47,238 nucleotides of DNA from Thermoplasmatota archaeon (GTDB taxonomy: Archaea > Thermoplasmatota > Penumbrarchaeia > JASLWR01). The translations under genes were made by a program, and so were the position numbers. The stretch is from assembly GCA_030740765.1 (NCBI GenBank), contig JASLWR010000023.1:1-47238 (forward strand), in the 5' to 3' direction. Numbering within the stretch: position 1 is the stretch's first letter; each line of letters opens with the position of its first letter. Below are positions 32,452 through 39,989 of the stretch, piece by piece. The notes beneath the pieces were generated by a model. The model worked only from the letters and a program-made list of their open reading frames with translations, did not search any database and was not told where the DNA came from.

Positions 32452-33843
32452 ATGGCAGATGCAGGAATGAAGAAGATGGTCGTTATCGGGATGGGATACG
32501 TAGGTATTCCGGCGGCGGTGCTGTTTGCGGATACGGGTAAATACGAGGTAGTAGGAATTCAAAGACGTTCCGAACGGTCGGGGTGGAAGATCGACCATCT
32601 CAACAGCGGTTCGAATCCCATAGGCGGTAATGAGCCCGGACTGGGAGAGATGATACGCCGTGTAGTTGTCGATAAGAAGACCTTCCGGGTAAGCGACGAT
32701 TATTCCGAGATAAAGGATGCCGATTATGTATTGATAGATGTCCAGACCCCAACAGACGAGGATCATGTTCCTCGCTATCTGTCGCTGAAGGAAGTTTCCG
32801 CCACTGCCGGACGATACCTTCGTGACAGCAGCAGAAAACCCCTGGTGGTCATAGAATCCACGGTGGCTCCCGGCACTACGGCAAATATAGTTCTCCCGAT
32901 ACTGGAGCGTGAGTCGGGAAAGACCGTGGACGTGGGTTTCTATCTGGCATTCGCCTACGAGCGGGTTATGGTGGGAAGGCTTATCCACAATATTGTCAAT
33001 CTCGCGCGAATTGTGGGAGGGGTCACTGAAGAAAGTACGAAACGAGGCATGGAACTGTATGCGGATATCGTGAAGGCCCCGCGCCATGCCACCGATTCGC
33101 TTACCGCCGAAATAACAAAAGTGGTGGAGAATACCTATCGGGATGTGAACATAGCCTTTGCCAACGAGGTGGCCCTGATCTGCGAGTCTCTGGGAGTTGA
33201 TGCTTTCAAAGTGAGAGAACTGGTCAATACCCTGCCGTACGACCCGTCCAACCCGGCGGCGAATCCGGTACGAAATTTACACATTCCCGGAGCCGGTGTG
33301 GGCGGCCACTGCTTACCAAAAGACCCTTGGCTCTTGATCTGGGGAATGAACAAATACGGGAAGTTCAGCTTCACCCCCGAGGTCATTGTAAATTCAAGAA
33401 AAATAAATACATTCATGCCCGTCCATACGGCTGAGCTGGTGGAAAAGGGGCTTGAGCGGGCGGGAATTCCGGCAGGGGGGGCGAAGATAGCGGTACTTGG
33501 ATATGCGTTTCTGGAGAACAGCGACGACACCAGGAACACTCCCGCGAAAGACGTTATAGAATTACTGATAAGCAAGGGAATGACGGTGCGGCTGCACGAT
33601 CCCCACGTGAGAGACGAGGAGCCCACACCTGTCGAGATCGAGCGGAACCTTTATGGGGTACTGGAAGGGGCGCACGCCCTCGTCATCGTCACAAAACATA
33701 ATGAGTATGAGCATTTGTACCTTGAAAAAGTGCGGGATGTAATGGCAGGGAACGTGTTCGTGGACGGGCGCAACGTGTATAAAAAGGGAGATATGGAGGA
33801 TAAAGGATTTTTGTATTTGGCGGTGGGGAAGGATAATCGCTAA
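32452..33843 (+). CDS. wecC: UDP-N-acetyl-D-mannosamine / UDP-glucose 6-dehydrogenase
   Basis: The 463-residue enzyme oxidises a UDP-sugar to its uronate in two NAD steps, feeding glycan or N-glycan synthesis. It has the Rossmann start VVIGMGYVGIPAAVLFADTG, the ESTVAPGTT motif, the central helix AEITKVVENTYRDVNIAFAN and the catalytic cysteine in GVGGHCLPKDP. The C-terminal binding domain has LGYAFLENSDDTRNTPA. The pattern is nearer WecC (ManNAc) than Ugd. The start at 32452 follows AAGGGG. A 41-codon upstream extension lacks support and includes a TATA-like TTTTTATAG. Its stop overlaps the convergent metalloprotease gene by three bases. Confidence 0.92.
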   Translation: MADAGMKKMVVIGMGYVGIPAAVLFADTGKYEVVGIQRRSERSGWKIDHLNSGSNPIGGNEPGLGEMIRRVVVDKKTFRVSDDYSEIKDADYVLIDVQTPTDEDHVPRYLSLKEVSATAGRYLRDSSRKPLVVIESTVAPGTTANIVLPILERESGKTVDVGFYLAFAYERVMVGRLIHNIVNLARIVGGVTEESTKRGMELYADIVKAPRHATDSLTAEITKVVENTYRDVNIAFANEVALICESLGVDAFKVRELVNTLPYDPSNPAANPVRNLHIPGAGVGGHCLPKDPWLLIWGMNKYGKFSFTPEVIVNSRKINTFMPVHTAELVEKGLERAGIPAGGAKIAVLGYAFLENSDDTRNTPAKDVIELLISKGMTVRLHDPHVRDEEPTPVEIERNLYGVLEGAHALVIVTKHNEYEHLYLEKVRDVMAGNVFVDGRNVYKKGDMEDKGFLYLAVGKDNR

Positions 33844-34865
33844 TTATTTGGAAAATTTATCCGTTCGTTTTGTTTATGTTTATTCTTACGAGGGTTTTTT
33901 CTTTGTTTTCCCCTCTCTTTCACAACCACCGCCATTCCAAGGTAATAAACAAAGGCTATAAGTGCCATTATCATTAAAACCGATCCTATTGCCATGAAGC
34001 TTTGAACCATTATAACGTGGACCAGGAAACCCGTAGAAGAGCTAATTCCCACGGCAGCCCAGTGTATGTTTACTTGCTTTACGAAGATATTTATGAACTT
34101 GATCATTACGAGACCGAAACCGATAATGTATGGCAGGAAAAAGAGGTCTGCAAGAAGTTTGATAAACGCCATGTTGAAGGTCCGCCCGTCGTCTCCGAAG
34201 CTCAGCCGATATCCAGTTCCCACCTTGTATGTCAAAAGATGGAAAGGCAACTTGAAGTTGTGATAGGAGCTGAAATTAAGGGTTCGAGAGGGATCGGCAT
34301 AGTTCATAATATTGCTTCTCGACTGTTTGACCGGTGGATGGATAAATCCAAGCAGGTGTCCCACCTCGTGCACTGCAATGGATTGGATCCTCTCGTTATC
34401 GTGTAAGTCGCCGCTCATGAACGAGGTAACGGTCATCACCGCCGATCGGGTCTCGACGCTGGCCTGACCCCACCAGGCACCGCCGTTGTGGTCTTCCCAA
34501 TTGTTTATTCTTTTATCGGTAACATACAGAATCACGTCCACTTCGTACTTATCAGTAAGAATTTCCGAACGACTGTTATCGAAGAAATCGGTGGTAAGCG
34601 AAAGATTGTCCTGTACTTTCACACCGGACGAGTTGAAACGATAGTCCGTGATCACCTTGGACCGGAAATATTCATGATGATACTCGAACCCTTCCTTGGC
34701 GATACGCGCATAGGTCATGTTGCAGTCGTCTACCAGTACGATACCAACATCCATTTTGGGATGGAACTTCACAACTCCGATATTTATCAAGGTAGGTATT
34801 ATCAGGAATACCGCGAGCAATACCAATGTTTTCCGATATTGGCGGGAATTCCCTTTTTGAGTCAT
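33840..34865 (-). CDS. membrane-anchored zinc metalloprotease (metzincin-type)
   Basis: The 341-residue protein has an N-terminal span (LVLLAVFLIIPTLINIGVV), an extracellular catalytic domain with the zinc site HEVGHLLGFIH (HEXXHXXGXXH) and the Met-turn-like NIMNYADPS, then three hydrophobic segments and a basic cytosolic end. This is the metzincin pattern (archaemetzincin or matrixin-like). TTTAAATAACA (34886-34896, minus strand) about 25 bases before the ATG suggests a leaderless message. It may trim surface proteins such as those encoded elsewhere in this window (inference). Confidence 0.88.
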   Translation of the reverse strand: MTQKGNSRQYRKTLVLLAVFLIIPTLINIGVVKFHPKMDVGIVLVDDCNMTYARIAKEGFEYHHEYFRSKVITDYRFNSSGVKVQDNLSLTTDFFDNSRSEILTDKYEVDVILYVTDKRINNWEDHNGGAWWGQASVETRSAVMTVTSFMSGDLHDNERIQSIAVHEVGHLLGFIHPPVKQSRSNIMNYADPSRTLNFSSYHNFKLPFHLLTYKVGTGYRLSFGDDGRTFNMAFIKLLADLFFLPYIIGFGLVMIKFINIFVKQVNIHWAAVGISSSTGFLVHVIMVQSFMAIGSVLMIMALIAFVYYLGMAVVVKERGKQRKNPRKNKHKQNERINFPNN

Positions 34866-35038
34866 AGAATAATATATGAATCGATTGTTATTTAAATTGT
34901 CGTACTACAGGTAGATTGTTTTTTCTATGATTTAAGTGAGATTATATTCGGAAGAAGGTTGAAATCTATTTATACAAATTAGTTAAGTAGGATGAAGAAC
35001 AATATCTACGATACATAGTTTCTACCAGGGAATGCCGT

Positions 35039-36766
35039 ATGGTAAATGTTCAAATATTGCTCCGCATTGATGCCCGTTTTACTCCGATGCTCACTGCGTT
35101 CCGCAACACCTTTGGCGTTGCTGCATCCTCAGCAGGGATGCCTACGGATTCATCGAGATGCATCTGCATCCTCGGAAGCAAGCTTCCTACGGATAGAGGA
35201 GGCATGGGTGGGGGTGGAATTAAATATACCGATGCAAGTTTATTATTGCACATCGATGCCCATTATACTACGTGGCATCACAGATGTTTGATGAAACAAG
35301 TTTCATCTACAGCCTCGGCAAGTGTGCCTACGGATACAACTGCACCCTCGGGCGGTTGCCCTACGGGTGACGGATGCTTGAAGAATAGTACTACCTTCAA
35401 TAGGACCTCAGAGGAGGGAATAACATTGCACATCGATGACGGATGCTTGGGTGGGGGGAAAAATAATATTGACAGAGGAATAGGAAACTTCTTCAGACCG
35501 GAAATCGGTTTTGAAAACATGCCATCACCCCTTTTCCATTATTCACGAAGAAGCACTTTCTCATATTGTTTCTTCCAGGATACAATGGAAGAAGACGATC
35601 CTCTTTATGAACAAAGGGATCTGGCAAATGGAGTATCCCTGGGTGAGAAATCATTTTGCATGCCGATCTTGGATTGTACACCGCAACAAGTTGCATATCG
35701 ACTTGGAAGATATCTTGCCATCCACAGCTTACCAAACATACATTCTTCCGACTCCGATGGGGACGGTCTCAATGATTTTGTGGAAGATTGGTACGGTTCT
35801 CGGATAAATCATGGCGATACGGATGGCGATGGTTTAGGGGATGCTCTGGAAGTAGAATTATTCAAAGACCCAAAAAATCCGTATGACGTTCATGGGTTTG
35901 ATTTGACAATTTCCTTCAACTTTTACAGAAATGACAATGATATACAGCATATGAGACCTGAACCATATACGGGAGAAGAGGTTATAAACAATTTTATCGA
36001 AGGAATGAGATCAACTTCAAATGTATTGCTAGATGCAACTGATGGATATTTCTTTATCAATTCGCTTACGGTAAAGACGCTTGATGATGGAGGTAATATA
36101 TGGGAAGGTGCAGATATACGTGTATATAAAGATCTTACTGATTTTCAGGCAAAGGGTCCCGTTACTAAAGTGCATCATACTATATTACAAGATGGAGTGC
36201 CGGAATATGTAAAACTTCATGCGGGTCATGGGGAAAACGTAGCTGCGGACCCAATATATATGGATTGGGTCGGTAATGACGAAATTATCTCACATGAGTT
36301 TGGACATTATTTATTCTGGCTTGGTGAGGAATATGAAACATATAAAGAAAAACGTTATGCTACTATTCGTAGTGAATATCGTGAAGAAATGTCAGCAGAA
36401 GATTTAGATAAATATGACGAGTCAATCTATTATTTCTATTCAACAATGAACATATATAAGAATACTGAGTTCTCAACATATACAGATTATAATGGTGAAA
36501 ATGGTTGGTTAGGGACTAGAGATTATTTAGTGAGGGCTTATAGTAATATCAACATAGAAATAGATGACATCGACCAATATCATGATAATAATAAGGAATC
36601 TTGTTGGGAAACAATATTCAGAATGACGAACCGAATCGATGGGTATAACGAATTAATAGATTTCGATCTTGACGTGGATGGCCAAGCAGACTCTCATTAT
36701 TATAATAGCTATGTTAATCATGAGGGACCGACATATGATATTGGAAAGAAAATGATAGTAATATAA
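35039..36766 (+). CDS. secreted Ca-binding zinc metalloprotease, N-terminus uncertain
   Basis: The frame is open for 575 codons. Two thrombospondin-3-like calcium loops (SDSDGDGLNDFVEDW, DTDGDGLGDALEV) at about residues 240-280 precede a protease domain with ISHEFGHYLFWLGEEY, whose HEXXH plus downstream GEEY recalls the CLCA-type metalloproteases (HExxH....E). The first 140 codons run through a hairpin repeat cluster (35100-35400) and look non-coding, so the real start is probably after 35460 (for example ATG 35519 or 35585). Neither gives a signal peptide. Either an unusual export route or loss of the original 5' end is possible. CTATTTATACAA near 34970 could be a promoter. Confidence 0.65.
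   Translation: MVNVQILLRIDARFTPMLTAFRNTFGVAASSAGMPTDSSRCICILGSKLPTDRGGMGGGGIKYTDASLLLHIDAHYTTWHHRCLMKQVSSTASASVPTDTTAPSGGCPTGDGCLKNSTTFNRTSEEGITLHIDDGCLGGGKNNIDRGIGNFFRPEIGFENMPSPLFHYSRRSTFSYCFFQDTMEEDDPLYEQRDLANGVSLGEKSFCMPILDCTPQQVAYRLGRYLAIHSLPNIHSSDSDGDGLNDFVEDWYGSRINHGDTDGDGLGDALEVELFKDPKNPYDVHGFDLTISFNFYRNDNDIQHMRPEPYTGEEVINNFIEGMRSTSNVLLDATDGYFFINSLTVKTLDDGGNIWEGADIRVYKDLTDFQAKGPVTKVHHTILQDGVPEYVKLHAGHGENVAADPIYMDWVGNDEIISHEFGHYLFWLGEEYETYKEKRYATIRSEYREEMSAEDLDKYDESIYYFYSTMNIYKNTEFSTYTDYNGENGWLGTRDYLVRAYSNINIEIDDIDQYHDNNKESCWETIFRMTNRIDGYNELIDFDLDVDGQADSHYYNSYVNHEGPTYDIGKKMIVI
35125..35368 (+). repeat. cluster of four REP-like hairpins with compensatory changes
   Basis: Four units share the frame CCTC-stem-loop-stem-CTACGG. 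Inner stems differ but stay paired: GCA/TGC (unit 1, 35125-35149), GGAAGC/GCTTCC (35174-35179/35182-35187), GGCA/TGCC (35317-35320/35325-35328) and GGGC/GCCC (35350-35353/35358-35361). The outer pair is ATCC/GGAT in units 1 and 2 and ACCC/GGGT in unit 4. Such covariation shows that structure is conserved rather than protein. Confidence 0.55.
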
Positions 36767-36794
36767 CCTCTTTTAGTATCGAGGAGGTGTTATA

Positions 36795-37424
36795 ATCAAC
36801 CAAAAATGCACAATAATATTAACATTGTTTGTGACCATCCTATTTATTGGATGTATGTCTAAACCTAATGGGAATAAAAAAGAAGATGATCTATATGTAT
36901 GGGATTACATTGTTTACATAAAGAATCCAAATAATTATTCATATGTTCTCTATCTGCCAATTCCTATATGGCTAAATGGTACCTCCGTGGATATAATAAA
37001 CGAATTTAAGCCCATTTATAAATCAAACAATCTTTCATTAAACATTACTAATACAAACTATGGTGAAGCTATTAAAATCTCATCGAACAGAACATTAGAC
37101 TTATGTGCAACTGTTACATATCAATATTCTTCTGAGTTCACACTAATGATGTTAACACTAATACCCAATTTTAACTATGATAGGCTTCAGAACGTCACAT
37201 CTCCCAATATAAGTGAAATTATCATATATTCAAATACTTCGGAAAAAAATAGGACTGTATCCGATAAGAAAATCACTATCAAAGTATTTTTTTCCTTTGG
37301 AAGACAAAACGATAATCTATCCGATTATCATCAAATACATTTTGAAAAGGAAATTGCTCCAAATGGCGGTTGGCAAATAATAAAGAAAGATGATGAAATC
37401 CCCCATACCGTAAGATATGGATGA
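36795..37424 (+). CDS. hypothetical lipoprotein, full-length paralogue of the 10.4-kb gene
   Basis: The product has a signal ending in the lipobox LFIGC, then a lysine-rich linker and a beta-rich domain with LNITNTNYGEAIKIS and MLTLIPNFN that match the 10.4-kb lipoprotein, plus about 75 further residues. GAGGAGGTG (36781-36789) is a very strong ribosome binding site, but no ATG, GTG or TTG follows at the right distance. The codon there is ATA or ATC (36792/36795), and the first usual start, TTG 36825, would cut the signal peptide in half. A non-standard start or a sequencing error is likely. AT-rich, following the metalloprotease by about 30 bases. Confidence 0.6.
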   Translation: MNQKCTIILTLFVTILFIGCMSKPNGNKKEDDLYVWDYIVYIKNPNNYSYVLYLPIPIWLNGTSVDIINEFKPIYKSNNLSLNITNTNYGEAIKISSNRTLDLCATVTYQYSSEFTLMMLTLIPNFNYDRLQNVTSPNISEIIIYSNTSEKNRTVSDKKITIKVFFSFGRQNDNLSDYHQIHFEKEIAPNGGWQIIKKDDEIPHTVRYG

Positions 37425-37884
37425 GCGGGTTAAAATGATAACTTCCAACCAAGATTCCTATCCCCCCCTGCGTTATTCGATCAAAGCCTTTGGTCCGGTC
37501 TGGTAGACCGATAGACAGGTGGGAATTCATGCAGACTGTAGAGAATCGCACGGAGGGTTTGGCGGAGTGGGGAAGTGAATCATAAGGTGCATGAACCAGG
37601 GTCTAATCGGGAATGATGTATTCCTCAATTTAGTTCAATTATCAACAAATGTTCCCCCCCATATTATTGGACAAATGTTCAATATTATTGTGCTAATGAA
37701 ATGTCGTAAACACCAGAATAATAAGTAATCTTAGAAGTCTAAAGGAAACCATGTAGGTCTACTGTCGGTTAATTATAACGAACATTCACTAAGGGCTTAA
37801 TATTATTGTAATTAAATAATAAAAAGAGTGTTTTCTATGGGGATATTTATAACTATTATAAACTATTTATAAACAAGTGATAAA
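37425..37884. other. intergenic region without a supported gene
   Basis: About 460 bases. The only clear structure is the short hairpin CGGTCT/AGACCG (37496-37501/37505-37510). The 3' end is very AT-rich, and TATTTATAAAC just before 37885 is a likely promoter for the next gene. I see no coding sequence. Confidence 0.35.
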
Positions 37885-38205
37885 ATGGTTAGCGCGTTCA
37901 GCCTTCCTCCAATAATGGAAATGGAAATTGAATCATTGGTACATTCGGGATACTATTCTTCCAAATCTGATGTGATCAAAGATGCCTTTCGTGTTTTCCT
38001 TGAAAACCGTACACAACTAAAAACTGCTGCTGCTATCGAATTGTATAAAATGGAAAAAGTATCACTTGGCAAAGCCGCAGAAATATCTGAATTGAGTATT
38101 GAAGAATTCAAAGAGATATTATTGGATAGAGGTATAAAAATAGTTATCCACGCCGATCCGGGAATAGACAAAAATGTTTCTGAGATTTTGGAGGCGAGGG
38201 ATTGA
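37885..38205 (+). CDS. antitoxin-like protein: RHH N-terminus fused to UPF0175-type helix-turn-helix
   Basis: The 106-residue protein starts like a ribbon-helix-helix antitoxin (SLPPIMEMEIESLVHSGYYS, then SDVIKDAFRVFLENR) and continues as a UPF0175-type helix-turn-helix (AAIELYKMEKVSLGKAAEIS, then LSIEEFKEILLDRGI). Such proteins usually precede a DUF3368 PIN toxin. Downstream there is only a 15-codon frame before stop, so the toxin is missing. AGTGAT before the ATG is an acceptable binding site. Confidence 0.75.
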   Translation: MVSAFSLPPIMEMEIESLVHSGYYSSKSDVIKDAFRVFLENRTQLKTAAAIELYKMEKVSLGKAAEISELSIEEFKEILLDRGIKIVIHADPGIDKNVSEILEARD

Positions 38206-38349
38206 AAACTATTTATGATCCTTACGAATCAGATGCAGTGGAGAAGTGAATCCAAAGGCTAATCTTTTCTTATTGATCAAAACCAAGTGCTAGTGAATAA
38301 GTAAAATCAAAAATCTTATATGGTACAAAAACAATAATCATCTTGTGAT

Positions 38350-38571
38350 ATGATGAATTTTAAAGTAGTTATTCAACAGGACGAAGATAGCTGGTATATC
38401 GCCACCGTTCCTTCCCTGCCAGGTTGTATCTCTCAAGGAAAAACAGAAGATGAAGCACTGGAGAATATACGTGAGGCTATAGAATTACATGTCGCCTGTC
38501 TAGCTGAAGATGGTGTACCTTTGCGAAGAGATGAAAATATAAAAGAAGTGTTATTGGCCGTGTCAATATGA
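38350..38571 (+). CDS. hicB: HicB-type antitoxin
   Basis: The 73-residue protein has the HicB fold signature: DEDSWYIATVPSLPGCISQG, then TEDEALENIREAIELH. It neutralises the HicA mRNA interferase. There is no added DNA-binding domain, as in the short HicB forms. GTGAT lies directly before ATGATG, so the second ATG may be used. It overlaps hicA by ATGA, the usual coupling. Confidence 0.92.
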   Translation: MMNFKVVIQQDEDSWYIATVPSLPGCISQGKTEDEALENIREAIELHVACLAEDGVPLRRDENIKEVLLAVSI

Positions 38572-38786
38572 GCCAAATACCGGTCATCTCTGGAAAAAAA
38601 CTAATTAAAGCCCTCGCGAAGATTGGATATTATGTCAGGGATCAAAGAGGAAGCCATATTCACTTACGACATCCATATAAAAATCCTTTGACAATCCCCA
38701 ATCACAAAGAAATTGCAAAGGGCACTCTGAGAGCAATATTAAGAGTTGCCGATATACCTGTGGAAGAATTGCTGGAATTATTATAA
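38568..38786 (+). CDS. hicA: HicA-type mRNA interferase toxin
   Basis: The 72-residue protein has the double-stranded-RNA-binding-like HicA fold with the catalytic histidine in RGSHIHLRHP and the following LTIPNHKEIAKGTLRAILR. It cleaves mRNA when free of HicB. Here the antitoxin precedes the toxin, the reverse of the E. coli order but common in archaea and cyanobacteria. It is convergent with the next gene. Confidence 0.93.
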   Translation: MSQIPVISGKKLIKALAKIGYYVRDQRGSHIHLRHPYKNPLTIPNHKEIAKGTLRAILRVADIPVEELLELL

Positions 38787-38795
38787 ACAATCTTT

Positions 38796-39788
38796 TTACT
38801 GATTCTCAAAGTATTCGAATGCTTCGATGATATCCAGGTACACTCCATCGAATCCAATGTCCAGCAATCGGTCGAGATAGGACGTCCCCTGCCCGTAGAT
38901 TATTTTCTGCCACTCCGGTTCCCAGTAGCGGATCTTGTAATTACCTTCCCATTCTTTATTCTCTTTATCAAGAAAATCCGGTGAGCCGACTTTCCAATCA
39001 TCCTGCCAGTAATACCGGTAGTTCTCTGCCTCGCCGATGCTCATATATGAGATCACAAGTCGCCCCCCTCCGTTATTCTTGACCTTCAGTGATGAGACTT
39101 CTTCTTTTGAAAGCATCTCCGGGTCGAAGAACGCGTCAATTATGAGAACATCATAGTCTGTGGCTTTCAGCGCCTCTAAGTAATCCGCTTTTTCGTCGAA
39201 ACCGGATGGGTCCAGTAGGTATAGGAAGTTCTTGGCTTCGGCAAGCGAAACGATATCATCCGCATTTACGTTATAAGCCTCCTGCGGATGAACCGGAATA
39301 TTGTTCAAATCCCTGTGGTCTGCTGCAAAGGATATGTAACCCTTATTGGAGTTCTTCTCATAGGAATCATCCATCTTCGATTCGGTAAAACAGTAATCCG
39401 TGACTATAGCCTGGACGCTGTTTTCCTCGGCGAGGTCCAAAAGAGCCATAAGCCCTTCACTGTCTGAAGACGACGTGGCACTGTCATCGTCGGTATAGCC
39501 GTAGAAAAGGTCTTCCTGTCCCACGCCGTCAATGGCATTTATGTACTCCATAGCCGGGGGAGCTGCTGCGTCTGTATCCATTGACAGGATGTCATGCCCG
39601 TTTTGAGGAATGATCAGGAAATCCGGATCGATCTTTTTTGAATATGCACTTATCCCCTGGACAAGATCTCGCATATCCTGTCGGTGGTTTCTTGACTCTG
39701 ATAATTCCTTTTCTGGACTATTATTTAGACATCCAACGACCAATAGCGATGCAATGACAATAATGAGAGTAATTGATTTCTCAACCAT
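38796..39788 (-). CDS. GH114 / TM1410-like lipoprotein
   Basis: The 330-residue protein has a lipoprotein signal (LIIVIASLLVVGC) and a TIM-barrel domain of the TM1410/GH114 type: LVQGISAYSKKIDPDFLIIP, GHDILSM, ISYMSIGEAENYRYYW and the C-terminal DIGFDGVYLDIIEAFEYF. GH114 members include endo-alpha-1,4-polygalactosaminidases, so a surface glycan-cutting role is plausible. The segment order looks circularly shuffled relative to some homologues (the LIIPQNG part comes before the YLLDPSGF part), as is common in this family. Confidence 0.85.
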   Translation of the reverse strand: MVEKSITLIIVIASLLVVGCLNNSPEKELSESRNHRQDMRDLVQGISAYSKKIDPDFLIIPQNGHDILSMDTDAAAPPAMEYINAIDGVGQEDLFYGYTDDDSATSSSDSEGLMALLDLAEENSVQAIVTDYCFTESKMDDSYEKNSNKGYISFAADHRDLNNIPVHPQEAYNVNADDIVSLAEAKNFLYLLDPSGFDEKADYLEALKATDYDVLIIDAFFDPEMLSKEEVSSLKVKNNGGGRLVISYMSIGEAENYRYYWQDDWKVGSPDFLDKENKEWEGNYKIRYWEPEWQKIIYGQGTSYLDRLLDIGFDGVYLDIIEAFEYFENQ

Positions 39789-39877
39789 TTTATTCTACCT
39801 CCAAATAGAATTACTTTGGCAATTAGTGGTCAGCTCTTAACCATCCAGTTAGCGATCAAGCTCAGTTTCCTAAACAG

Positions 39878-39950
39878 AACAAGACGTGACTTGTTAAATC
39901 TCGCTGTACCCTTGGCGCATCTGACTGAACAAGGTGTGACTTGTTCAGTC
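39878..39950. repeat. two tandem hairpins in a 51-base repeat
   Basis: AACAAG-ACGTGA-CTTGTT (39878-39895) and, 51 bases later, GACTGAACAAG-GTGTGA-CTTGTTCAGTC (39923-39950, eleven perfect pairs) are two versions of one unit; the intervening sequence is also similar. They lie 40-110 bases after the stop of the giant gene and 90 bases before the start of the GH114-like gene. They could end or stabilise the first transcript or regulate the second. Confidence 0.6.
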
Positions 39951-39989
39951 TCTATGCACCTTCGTCACTTCTAACAGTGCGGTCCGTAA

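Noticed and set aside
12709-37520. Shared 11-mer GATAGACAGGT at about 12713 and 37509
   Set aside because: A single short match without flanking similarity is expected by chance in a window of this size.
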